Source: ZLKRG08 sp964654815 | GTDB lineage: Bacteria; Actinomycetota; Actinomycetes; Nanopelagicales; Nanopelagicaceae | Direction: 5' to 3' | DNA: 24,184 nt | Assembly (NCBI GenBank): GCA_964654815.1 | Contig: CAZZLH010000021.1 | Span: 1-24,184 of the forward strand | In this document: piece after piece, positions 7,414 through 16,468 of the stretch | Position numbering within the stretch: position 1 is the first letter of the stretch | How the letters are laid out: every line of letters begins with the position of its first letter | Translations under genes and position numbers: made by a program | The notes under the pieces: generated by a model | Told to the model about the DNA's origin: nothing | Database searches by the model: none | The model's input: only the letters and a program-made list of their open reading frames with translations

Positions 7414-7430
<17 letters not shown>
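6879..7430 (+). CDS. TlpA-like lipoprotein thiol-disulfide oxidoreductase
   Basis: A 183-residue exported thioredoxin-fold protein. The N-terminus is a short signal peptide (MIKILSSALIALLTLTGC) ending in a lipobox with lipidated Cys18, so it should be anchored on the outer face of the membrane. The redox motif is Trp77-Cys78-Ala-Pro-Cys81 in NVYGSWCAPCRDEMPFF, and the cis-Pro region is GMGVPVTIFID. It probably reduces or oxidises extracytoplasmic protein thiols, for example during cytochrome c maturation; the partner is unknown. The start is GTG 6879, inside nth (20-bp overlap), preceded by GGTGA. The 3' end overlaps the end of acs on the opposite strand by 17 bp. Confidence 0.9.
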
Positions 7431-9366
<1,936 letters not shown>

Positions 9367-9374
9367 GAGAAGTG

Positions 9375-9399
9375 AGATTACTGGTTGTGGCTATCCACA
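9375..9399 (-). promoter_or_regulatory. Predicted leaderless acs promoter with overlapping dyad
   Basis: On the minus strand TAATCT (9380-9375) fits TANNNT and ends 8 nt before the acs ATG, with no Shine-Dalgarno sequence between. A perfect dyad TGTGG-ctat-CCACA (9386-9399) lies in the -10/-35 spacer, a position typical for repressor binding. It is two bases too short to be a standard Crp/GlxR site (TGTGA-N6-TCACA). The -35 candidate TTGCTG is poor (3 of 6). Confidence 0.45.
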
Positions 9400-9510
9400 G
9401 CAATGGTTAATGAAAAGAATCCATTAGAAATTTAGTCAAGAATTCCTCAATTAAAGCCCAGAGCTTCGATTGGGTAAAAGAAATGGAATATAGAGAGCTA
9501 CAGAATAAAG

Positions 9511-9517
9511 AAAGGAG
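9511..9517 (+). promoter_or_regulatory. Strong Shine-Dalgarno sequence of the 34-codon peptide gene
   Basis: AAAGGAG lies 5 nt before ATG 9523. It is among the best ribosome-binding sites in the window and the main reason to take the short ORF seriously. Confidence 0.7.
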
Positions 9518-9522
9518 TAAAG

Positions 9523-9627
9523 ATGCTCAGTGCCTTACTGACCGCGCTGATTAAATTATTGGATACCCCATCCAACATTCAGGCGATAGTCTCGTTACTA
9601 ACCAAGATATTGAAGATGATCGGCTAG
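9523..9627 (+). CDS. Small hydrophobic/amphipathic peptide, 34 aa, unknown function
   Basis: I do not recognise this gene. It encodes 34 residues: MLSALLTALIKLLDTP, then SNIQAIVSLLTKILKMIG. The two halves each look like an amphipathic helix of Leu/Ile/Val with occasional Lys, separated by an Asp-Thr-Pro-Ser turn; there are three Lys and one Asp, so the net charge is about +2. There is no cysteine and no recognisable leader or cleavage site. A strong SD (9511-9517) precedes it and an efficient-looking terminator starts 13 bp after the stop, so it appears to be a free-standing transcript. A weak -35/-10 pair (TTCGAT 9465-9470, TATAGA 9489-9494, 18-bp spacer) may drive it. Possible roles are a membrane-active peptide, a toxin-like or bacteriocin-like peptide, or a small membrane-protein modulator. 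A chance ORF is not excluded. Confidence 0.55.
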   Translation: MLSALLTALIKLLDTPSNIQAIVSLLTKILKMIG

Positions 9628-9640
9628 CCAATATCCTGAT

Positions 9641-9690
9641 AAATCGCCCACCCTCGGTTAAATGGCCGGCCCAGGGTGCGGCGATTTTTA
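9641..9690 (+). terminator. Rho-independent terminator after the small peptide gene
   Basis: The left arm AAATCGCCCACCCT (9641-9654) pairs with the right arm AGGGTGCGGCGATTT (9673-9687), a 14-bp stem with one bulged base. The loop is 18 nt and contains GGCCGGCC, and TTTTT (9685-9689) follows. It separates the small peptide gene from fbaA. Confidence 0.85.
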
Positions 9691-9806
9691 ATTGCCGGTT
9701 TGAAATGGTTGGATTAGCCGTAAGCCCGGCTCAACGGCGCGCCCTAGGTTTACATAGAAGTTTTTTTCAAAAATCAAATCTTTACCAGCTAAACCAGGAG
9801 CAGAGA
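9691..9806 (+). promoter_or_regulatory. fbaA upstream region
   Basis: This 116-bp leader between the terminator and the fbaA start must hold the promoter for fbaA and possibly for the whole purine run. TAGGTT (9745-9750) fits TANNNT, but no matching -35 stands out. A small hairpin AGCCG-taagcc-CGGCT and a T-run (about 9760-9767) are present. No known riboswitch fold is recognisable. The SD AGGAG (9796-9800), 6 nt before ATG 9807, fixes the start of fbaA. Confidence 0.4.
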
Positions 9807-10841
9807 ATGCCAATTGCATCGCCGGAAATTTATGCCGAAATGTTAGATCGCGCCAAGAAGGGCGCGTTTGCCTATCCCGCAATCAACGTCTCTTCATCGC
9901 AGACTTTGATTGCCGCACTGCGTGGTTTTGCAGAGGCAGAGTCAGATGGCATCATTCAATTCTCTTGGGGCGGCGCTGAGTACGCATCCGGTTCGACTGT
10001 TAAGAATGCAGTTGATGGCGCAGTAGCGCTCGCTGAATTCGCACATGTAGTAGCAAAGAATTATTCGGTAAATATTGCGCTACATACCGACCACTGCCCG
10101 GTAGAGAAGCTAGATACCTTCATGCGACCTTTGCTTGAGATTGGCGCAGCGCGAATCAAGTCGGGTCAGCAACCGCTCTTTAACTCCCACATGTGGGATG
10201 GCTCTGCTGTAGATATGAATGAGAATATGAAGATCGCTGACGAATTAATCGATAAGTGTGTCGCAGCAAAGACAATTCTGGAGATTGAAATCGGTGTAGT
10301 TGGTGGCGAGGAAGATGGCGTAGAGGCAAAGCACGATGCCAAGCTCTACTCAACACCAGAAGATGCGCTGCACACCGTTAAGACTCTAGGTTCTGGCGAA
10401 CGAGGCCGTTATATGGTTGCGGCAACTTTTGGAAATGTACATGGTGTCTACAAACCAGGAAATGTGGTTTTGCAGCCAAAGATTTTGCAGACGCTACAAG
10501 CAGCGGTGGCAAAAGAATTGGGCCTTTCACCCGATGCAAAACCTATGGATTTGGTCTTCCACGGCGGATCTGGCTCGCTTCTTTCAGAAATTCGTGAGGC
10601 GCTTGATTATGGTGTGATTAAGATGAATATCGACACTGATACGCAATATGCATTTACTCGTCCAGTAGCAGATCACATGATGAAGAATTATGACGGCGTA
10701 TTGAAGATTGATGGCGAAGTGGGAAATAAGAAGACATATGATCCGCGTGCGTGGGGCAAGATGGCTGAAGCTGGAATGGCCAAGCGCGTTGTGGTGGCAT
10801 GTGAGGATCTTCGCTCTATCGGAACTTCGCTTTTAAAGTAG
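9807..10841 (+). CDS. fbaA: Class II fructose-bisphosphate aldolase
   Basis: Zinc-dependent aldolase interconverting fructose 1,6-bisphosphate with glyceraldehyde-3-phosphate and DHAP. The 344 residues start MPIASPEIYAEMLDRAKKG, as in mycobacterial Fba. Asp95 (catalytic) and His96 (zinc) in ALHTDHCP, His212 in GNVHGVYKPGN, and His252 in VFHGGSGS fall at the same numbers as in the M. tuberculosis enzyme; NIDTDTQYAFTRP is the substrate loop. I use ATG 9807 because it has an SD at the right distance. The open frame continues to 9705, but those 34 codons have no SD and no family similarity. It is followed 26 bp later by purA, a pairing also found in other Actinobacteria. Confidence 0.96.
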   Translation: MPIASPEIYAEMLDRAKKGAFAYPAINVSSSQTLIAALRGFAEAESDGIIQFSWGGAEYASGSTVKNAVDGAVALAEFAHVVAKNYSVNIALHTDHCPVEKLDTFMRPLLEIGAARIKSGQQPLFNSHMWDGSAVDMNENMKIADELIDKCVAAKTILEIEIGVVGGEEDGVEAKHDAKLYSTPEDALHTVKTLGSGERGRYMVAATFGNVHGVYKPGNVVLQPKILQTLQAAVAKELGLSPDAKPMDLVFHGGSGSLLSEIREALDYGVIKMNIDTDTQYAFTRPVADHMMKNYDGVLKIDGEVGNKKTYDPRAWGKMAEAGMAKRVVVACEDLRSIGTSLLK

Positions 10842-10867
10842 CCAACCAGAAAGATTAAGGAAGCCAG

Positions 10868-12151
10868 ATGCCAGCTTTAGTACTCCTGGGTGCGCAATGG
10901 GGCGACGAAGGAAAGGGCAAGGCCACCGACCTTCTAGGCGATCGCGTTGATTATGTAGTGCGTTATCAAGGTGGTAACAACGCTGGCCATACCGTAGTTA
11001 TCGGTGACCAGAAATATGCGCTTCATTTATTGCCCTCTGGAATCCTTACGCCAAATTGTGTTCCAGTAATTGGAAATGGTGTGGTTATCGATCCTGCGGT
11101 ATTGCTGGAGGAGATCAAAGGATTAAATGAGCGCGGTATAGATACCTCTAAATTATTGATCTCACTAAATGCACATTTAATTACACCATACCATCGCACA
11201 ATAGATAAAGTAACTGAGCGTTTCCTTGGCAAAGCAAAGATCGGTACTACTGGCCGTGGAATTGGTCCAGCATATGCAGACAAGATAAATCGCATTGGAA
11301 TTCGAGTACAGGATTTATTTGACCCATCAATCTTGCGCCAGAAATTAGAGGCTGCCCTTCGAGATAAAAACCAAGTACTTATCAAAGTCTTCAATCGTAA
11401 GAACATTGAAGTGGATGAGGTACTTAATGAGTATCTGGGTTACGCTGAAATCCTCCGTCCATATGTGGCAGATACTGCACTGCTTTTAAATAAGGCTTTG
11501 GAGTCGGGGAAAATCGTCTTACTCGAAGGTTCGCAAGGAACTTTGCTTGATGTCGATCACGGAACTTATCCCTTTGTTACCTCTTCTAATCCAACGGCAG
11601 GTGGTGCATGCACTGGATCTGGAATCGGTCCAACCAAGATTGATCGAGTGATTGGAATTCTCAAGGCCTACACAACTCGCGTAGGAAGTGGTCCATTCCC
11701 AACCGAACTATTTGATGAGGATGGCGAAGCGTTGCGTCGAATTGGTGGCGAGGTCGGAACTACCACCGGCAGAAATCGTAGATGTGGCTGGTTCGATGGC
11801 CCGATTGCTCGCTATGCCACGAGAATTAATGGTTTGACTGATTTCTTCCTTACTAAATTAGATGTATTGACTGGTTGGGAGAAGATCCCAGTCTGTGTGG
11901 CATACGAAATTGATGGCAAACGAATTGAAGAAGTTCCGGCCTCTCAGACAGATTTCCATCACGCCAAGCCAATCTATGAGTATTTGGATGGCTGGAAAGA
12001 GGACATCACAAACTGCAAGCGATTTGAAGAGCTACCAATCAATGCCCAGAAGTATGTGCAATTTCTAGAGCAGATAAGCGGTGCGCCTATGTCGGCCATT
12101 GGTGTTGGTCCGGGGCGCGATCAGACTATCGTCGTTAAGGAATTTATCTAA
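10868..12151 (+). CDS. purA: Adenylosuccinate synthetase
   Basis: GTP-dependent condensation of IMP with aspartate, the first step from IMP to AMP. The 427-residue length is standard. Visible motifs: LLGAQWGDEGKGKATDLL with Asp13 (catalytic base) and the GDEGKGK phosphate loop; NNAGHTVV with His41; TTGRGIGPAYADK; GSQGTLLDVDHGTYPFVTSSN; TRVGSGPFPTEL; and TTTGRNRRCGWFD. The SD AAGGAAG lies 4 nt before the ATG. It begins the purine gene run, with purD following after 2 bp. Confidence 0.97.
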   Translation: MPALVLLGAQWGDEGKGKATDLLGDRVDYVVRYQGGNNAGHTVVIGDQKYALHLLPSGILTPNCVPVIGNGVVIDPAVLLEEIKGLNERGIDTSKLLISLNAHLITPYHRTIDKVTERFLGKAKIGTTGRGIGPAYADKINRIGIRVQDLFDPSILRQKLEAALRDKNQVLIKVFNRKNIEVDEVLNEYLGYAEILRPYVADTALLLNKALESGKIVLLEGSQGTLLDVDHGTYPFVTSSNPTAGGACTGSGIGPTKIDRVIGILKAYTTRVGSGPFPTELFDEDGEALRRIGGEVGTTTGRNRRCGWFDGPIARYATRINGLTDFFLTKLDVLTGWEKIPVCVAYEIDGKRIEEVPASQTDFHHAKPIYEYLDGWKEDITNCKRFEELPINAQKYVQFLEQISGAPMSAIGVGPGRDQTIVVKEFI

Positions 12152-12153
12152 CG

Positions 12154-13401
12154 ATGAAGGTACTGCTAGTCGGTAGCGGAGGGCGCGAACACGCACTCGC
12201 TATGGGGCTAGCAGCAGATGAATCAGTTACAGAATTACATGCCGCACCTGGCAATCCAGGGATAGCCACTCTCGCCAAGATTCACCACATTGCTGTTACA
12301 GAAAATCTAGCGCTAGTCGAATTGGCAAAATCATTAGCGATTGATTTAGTGGTAATTGGCCCAGAAATCCCTCTGGTAAATGGATTGGCCGATGATTTAC
12401 GGGCCATAGGCATCGCAGTCTTTGGCCCGTCAAAAGCGGCGGCGCAATTAGAAGGCTCTAAAGATTTTGCTAAGTCAGTGATGCGCGATGCGGGCGTCCC
12501 AACTGCTAGATCACTAACCTGCCAGAGCCAGCAGGAGATCGAGAGAGCGTTAGATGAATTTGGCGCGCCTTATGTGGTTAAAGATGACGGGTTAGCGGCA
12601 GGTAAGGGCGTTGTCGTTACAGAGGATCGCGCAATTGCTTTAGCGCACGCGCTCTCGTGCAAGAAAGTCGTAATCGAAGAGTTTTTAAAAGGACCGGAGA
12701 TTTCACTATTTGGCATTTCAGATGGCAAGGTGATTCTTCCGATGCAGCCAGCGCAAGATTTCAAACGCGCTTTTGATGGCGATCAAGGAATGAATACCGG
12801 CGGCATGGGCGCATACTCCCCTCTGCCTTGGGCGCCTTCTGACATCGTGGAAGATACATACCAAAAAGTTTTGGCGCCAATGATCGCTGAAATGTCGGCG
12901 CGTGGTACTGCCTTTGTTGGCCTCTTGTATGCCGGGCTAGCAGTTACAGATCACGGCATTAAAGTAATTGAATTTAATGCCCGCTTCGGTGATCCAGAGA
13001 CTCAGGTGCTAATTCCGAGACTTAAGAATCCATTGGCCCAATTACTTTACAAAGCCGCTACTGGAGATTTAGCTAACGAGAAATTGGAGTGGCGTGAGGA
13101 TTCAGCAGTAACTGTTGTGCTAGCGGCAAAAGGTTATCCCGGAGAAGTTGCAACTGGCGATGAAATTACTAATCTGCATGCTGCACCAAATGTGATGATT
13201 TTCCATGCCGGAACCAAGTTAGATGCGACAGGCAAATTAATCTCATCCGGAGGCCGGGTATTGGCAAGCACTGGCCTTGGTGGCGATTTAACCGAGGCGC
13301 GAGATCGGGCCTATCGGAGCATTTCACAGATCCAATTAGCAGGTTCTTTCTATCGCAATGACATCGCACTCAACGCGTCAATTGCGGAGAAGGGTAATTA
13401 A
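12154..13401 (+). CDS. purD: Phosphoribosylamine-glycine ligase (GARS)
   Basis: ATP-grasp enzyme making glycinamide ribonucleotide from phosphoribosylamine and glycine, the second step of IMP synthesis. The 415 residues begin MKVLLVGSGGREHALA, the conserved PurD start. They contain GSKDFAKSVMRDAGVPTA, the ATP-grasp lysine region VVKDDGLAAGKGVVV, NTGGMGAYSP, and the metal-binding IEFNARFGDPETQ. The C-terminal GARS domain contains VVLAAKGYPG. Only 2 bp separate it from purA, so the two should be co-transcribed and translationally coupled. Confidence 0.97.
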   Translation: MKVLLVGSGGREHALAMGLAADESVTELHAAPGNPGIATLAKIHHIAVTENLALVELAKSLAIDLVVIGPEIPLVNGLADDLRAIGIAVFGPSKAAAQLEGSKDFAKSVMRDAGVPTARSLTCQSQQEIERALDEFGAPYVVKDDGLAAGKGVVVTEDRAIALAHALSCKKVVIEEFLKGPEISLFGISDGKVILPMQPAQDFKRAFDGDQGMNTGGMGAYSPLPWAPSDIVEDTYQKVLAPMIAEMSARGTAFVGLLYAGLAVTDHGIKVIEFNARFGDPETQVLIPRLKNPLAQLLYKAATGDLANEKLEWREDSAVTVVLAAKGYPGEVATGDEITNLHAAPNVMIFHAGTKLDATGKLISSGGRVLASTGLGGDLTEARDRAYRSISQIQLAGSFYRNDIALNASIAEKGN

Positions 13402-13418
13402 TAAGGGAGAATGAACCA

Positions 13419-14822
13419 GTGAGCGTCCTAGCTAATCGATATGCATCATTGGCAATGCGCCAAATCTTCTCACCCGAATCGAAAATCGTGGCAGAGCGCG
13501 AACTATGGTTGGCGGTCGCAAGAGCCCAGAAGAAGTTGGGACATCCAATAACCGATGAGCAGTTATCTGCTTATGAGAAGGTCAAATCTTCCGTTGATTT
13601 AACTTCAATTGACGAGCGCGAAAAGGTAACGCGCCACGATGTGAAGGCGCGAATCGAAGAGTTCAATGCGCTCGCCGGTCACGAGGTAATTCATACCGGG
13701 ATGACTAGCCGAGATTTAACCGAGAATGTTGAGGCGTTGCAGATTCGGCTCGGTCTGGAATTGGTACATGACAAAGTAGTGGCCTTACTTGCTCGATTGG
13801 GCGAGAAGGCAACTCAATACAGTACGCAACCAATTGCAGGCAGATCACATAATGTTCCGGCTCAGGTAACCACCCTTGGCAAACGCTTCGCATCCAGCGC
13901 TGAAGAATTGTTGTTTGCTTACGAGCGATTAGTATCTTTGATGGATCGCTACCCAATGCGTGGCATCAAAGGTCCAGTCGGCACCGCACAAGATTCGATT
14001 GATCTACTTGGCAGCTATGAGAAACATAGCAATTTAGAGAATGAGATTGCCTCTCATCTTGGTTTCAATCGAGTTCTAGAATCAACGGGCCAGGTCTATC
14101 CGCGCTCATTGGATTATGAAGTCGTAACTACCTTGGTCCAACTTGCTGCGTCACCATCCTCGCTCGCTACAACAATTCGTTTGATGGCAGGTGCGGAGTT
14201 AGTTACTGAGGGATTCAAAGCAGGCCAAGTTGGCTCCTCAGCCATGCCACATAAGATGAACACCAGATCCTGCGAGAGAGTAAATGGCTTAGCGGTGGTG
14301 CTTCGTGGTTACAGCGCCATGGTTGGTGAATTGTCAGGAGATCAATGGAATGAAGGCGACGTTTCTTGTTCGGTCGTAAGAAGGGTCGCAATTTCTGAGT
14401 CTTTCTATGCAATTGATGGACTACTCGAGACGATGCTTACGGTATTGAAGGAGTTTGGCGCATTTCCTGCAGTGATTGCGGCGGAGCTAGAGCGATACCT
14501 ACCATTCCTAGCCACCTCAAAGATTTTAATGGCGGCAGTAAAACAAGGCGTAGGGCGCGAGACGGCACATGAATTAATCAAGGAGCATGCCACCAAAGCC
14601 GCGCTTTCTATGCGGGAAGGCGAGCGGAATTCATTGATTGATGCCATTGCAAGCGATACTCGAATTCCTTTAAATCGCGAGGAGTTAAATGCCCTAATTA
14701 GCGACCCGATTGAGTTCACTGGAGCAGCGCAAGAGCAAGTTTCAAGAGTGGTTAAGCGCATTGAAGCGATTACTACCAAACATAAAGATGCTGCAAAGTA
14801 TCAACCTGACTCGATTCGATGA
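13419..14822 (+). CDS. purB: Adenylosuccinate lyase
   Basis: Acts twice in purine synthesis, cleaving SAICAR to AICAR and adenylosuccinate to AMP, each time releasing fumarate. It belongs to the aspartase/fumarase superfamily. The 467 residues include HTGMTSRDLTENV, QPIAGRSHNVPAQ with the general-acid His, and the signature loop GSSAMPHKMNTRSCERV at about residue 271. The GTG start at 13419 follows AAGGGAGA (13403-13410); the ATG at 13411 is out of frame and terminates at once. MSVLANRYASLAMRQIFSPESK is the usual actinobacterial start. The TGA overlaps the purC ATG. Confidence 0.96.
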   Translation: MSVLANRYASLAMRQIFSPESKIVAERELWLAVARAQKKLGHPITDEQLSAYEKVKSSVDLTSIDEREKVTRHDVKARIEEFNALAGHEVIHTGMTSRDLTENVEALQIRLGLELVHDKVVALLARLGEKATQYSTQPIAGRSHNVPAQVTTLGKRFASSAEELLFAYERLVSLMDRYPMRGIKGPVGTAQDSIDLLGSYEKHSNLENEIASHLGFNRVLESTGQVYPRSLDYEVVTTLVQLAASPSSLATTIRLMAGAELVTEGFKAGQVGSSAMPHKMNTRSCERVNGLAVVLRGYSAMVGELSGDQWNEGDVSCSVVRRVAISESFYAIDGLLETMLTVLKEFGAFPAVIAAELERYLPFLATSKILMAAVKQGVGRETAHELIKEHATKAALSMREGERNSLIDAIASDTRIPLNREELNALISDPIEFTGAAQEQVSRVVKRIEAITTKHKDAAKYQPDSIR

Positions 14823-15541
14823 GTGGCTTTGGTTTAAAGGGTGCGCCTAAAGCGCAAGAAATTTCAGGATGGAGCCATCTGCGAACTGGCAAAGTCCGAG
14901 ATATTTATCAAAACCAAAATGGCGAACTGCTATTAGTTGCCTCCGATCGGATTAGCGCATTTGACTGGGTACTGCCGACTGAGATTCCAAATAAAGGTCA
15001 GATACTGACGCAATTATCACTTTTCTGGTTTGAACTCTTCTCAGATGTGGTGCCAAATCATGTCATCTCGACTGAAGTACCAGAGAGCGTCAAGGGCCGG
15101 GCCATTATCTGTAAGCCTCTAAAAATGTTTGANNNNNNNNNNNNNNNNNNNNNNNNNNNNNNNNNNNNNNNNNNNNNNNNNNNNNNNNNNNNNNNNNNNN
15201 NNNNNNNNNNNNNNNNNNNNNNNNNNNNNNNNGAGCTCTACCACCGCGCTAGTGAGTATGCAGCAACTCGTGACATGATCTTGGTTGATACAAAATTTGA
15301 GTTTGGTGAGGATTCAAGCGGGGTTATTACTTTGGGCGATGAAGCGCTCACCCCAGATTCATCCAGATTCTGGGATCAAGCCCATAACTCTTTCGATAAG
15401 CAGTTTGTCCGTGATTATCTGCTTCGAGTGTGGGATAGGAAGAGCGAACCACCAGCTCTGCCAAGCGATGTGGTGGAGAAGACTGCGGCGCGATATCTCA
15501 GCGCCTTTGAAAGACTGACCGGCAAGAAGTTTCAAGGATAA
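14819..15541 (+). CDS. purC: SAICAR synthetase, interrupted by an assembly gap
   Basis: Ligates CAIR with aspartate to form SAICAR, the substrate of PurB. Residues 1-104 show GKVRDIYQNQNGELLLVASDRISAFDWVLPTEIPNKG-type sequence (ATP site). After the gap come LVDTKFEFG, the second family signature, DEALTPDSSRFW, NSFDKQFVRDYL and the C-terminal helix. A run of exactly 100 N (15133-15232) removes the middle, including the RGYLTGSG region. As written the gene would be 240 residues, against roughly 290-300 in relatives, so the gap is probably longer than drawn. The frame agrees across it, so the gene is probably intact in the organism. Its ATG overlaps the purB stop. Confidence 0.93.
   Translation: MSGFGLKGAPKAQEISGWSHLRTGKVRDIYQNQNGELLLVASDRISAFDWVLPTEIPNKGQILTQLSLFWFELFSDVVPNHVISTEVPESVKGRAIICKPLKMFXXXXXXXXXXXXXXXXXXXXXXXXXXXXXXXXXXELYHRASEYAATRDMILVDTKFEFGEDSSGVITLGDEALTPDSSRFWDQAHNSFDKQFVRDYLLRVWDRKSEPPALPSDVVEKTAARYLSAFERLTGKKFQG
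15133..15232. other. Assembly gap of exactly 100 N within purC
   Basis: One hundred consecutive N is a common placeholder for a scaffold gap of unknown size. Comparison with the remembered layout of mycobacterial PurC suggests about 80 missing codons (about 240 bp), so coordinates downstream may be understated by about 140 bp. Frame agreement requires the true length to be one more than a multiple of three. Confidence 0.9.
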
Positions 15542-15560
15542 GTTCTGCAAAGGGGAGAAG

Positions 15561-15797
15561 ATGGCCAAAATAATCGTAGAAGTAATGCTTAAGCCAGAGA
15601 TTTTAGATCCGCAAGGACAAGCGGTGGCATCTGCCCTACCCAGGCTGGGCTTTAACTTCGCTAAATCGGTTCGGCAAGGAAAGAGATTTGAGATAGAGAT
15701 TGAAGGCGAACCTAATCTGGCCGAAATAAATAAAGCAGCCGAAGTTTTGTTATCCAATCCAGTAATTGAGAATTACACGGTACGAATCGAAGCATGA
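15561..15797 (+). CDS. purS: Phosphoribosylformylglycinamidine synthase subunit PurS
   Basis: A 78-residue subunit needed to assemble the three-part FGAM synthase (PurS-PurQ-PurL) found in Gram-positive bacteria and archaea. It has the typical MAKIIVEVMLKPEILDPQG start, RQGKRFEIEIEG, and a C-terminal NPVIENYTVRIE. AGGGGAG directly precedes the ATG. The stop overlaps the purQ start (ATGATG). Its presence agrees with the small form of PurL encoded downstream. Confidence 0.96.
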   Translation: MAKIIVEVMLKPEILDPQGQAVASALPRLGFNFAKSVRQGKRFEIEIEGEPNLAEINKAAEVLLSNPVIENYTVRIEA

Positions 15798-16468
15798 TGC
15801 GCATTGGTGTCGTTACATTTCCAGGCTCTCTGGACGATCGAGATGCACAACGTGCCGTGCGTGCTGCAGGTGGCGAGGCAATTTCGCTGTGGCATAGCGA
15901 TGCCTCAATTCACCATGTAGATGCCGTAATTCTGCCAGGTGGTTTTTCCTATGGTGATTATCTGCGTTGCGGTGCGATCTCCCGATTTGCACCGGTAATG
16001 ACCACGATCATCGAAGAGGCTAAGAAGGGATTGCCAGTTTTAGGGATCTGTAATGGCTTTCAAATACTTTGCGAATCACACTTATTGCCAGGTGCGCTGA
16101 CGAGGAATAAAGACCTCCACTTTATCTGCAAAGATCAAGAGATAGAGATTGTGAATAATCAAACTACTTGGACCCAAGATTTCTCCAGAGGTCAACACAT
16201 CGTGATTCCGTTAAAGAATGGCGAGGGTTCATTCCAATGTGATGATGAAACTTTAAAGGAGTTGGAAGATCAAGGTCGCATCGTGGCACGCTACGTCGGC
16301 GAAAATCCAAATGGCTCACGTAATTTGATCGCTGGAATCACGAATCCACGGGGCAACGTAGTTGGTTTAATGCCACATCCCGAACATGCGATTGAAGCGC
16401 TATGCGGTCCAAGTACTGATGGTTTGCCATTCTTCACTTCGGTATTGAAAGCAGTGGTCTCAAACTGA
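15794..16468 (+). CDS. purQ: Phosphoribosylformylglycinamidine synthase subunit PurQ (glutaminase)
   Basis: Class I glutamine amidotransferase that supplies ammonia to PurL for FGAR to FGAM conversion. The 224 residues hold the oxyanion region ILPGGFSYGDYLRCGAISRF, the nucleophile Cys86 in LGICNGFQIL, and the catalytic His195/Glu197 in MPHPEHAIE. Numbering counts the first of two adjacent ATGs (15794, 15797); the second would remove one Met and match the family start MRIGVVTFPGS better. Overlaps purS at the 5' end and shares one base (TGATG) with purL. Confidence 0.97.
   Translation: MMRIGVVTFPGSLDDRDAQRAVRAAGGEAISLWHSDASIHHVDAVILPGGFSYGDYLRCGAISRFAPVMTTIIEEAKKGLPVLGICNGFQILCESHLLPGALTRNKDLHFICKDQEIEIVNNQTTWTQDFSRGQHIVIPLKNGEGSFQCDDETLKELEDQGRIVARYVGENPNGSRNLIAGITNPRGNVVGLMPHPEHAIEALCGPSTDGLPFFTSVLKAVVSN

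Noticed and set aside
9391..9399. CTATCCACA as a DnaA box and possible origin element
   Set aside because: It is a single imperfect copy with no cluster or AT-rich unwinding region; it is better explained as half of the acs dyad.
9705..9806. 34-codon N-terminal extension of fbaA
   Set aside because: The extension has no SD and no family similarity, while AGGAG 6 nt before ATG 9807 gives the standard aldolase start.
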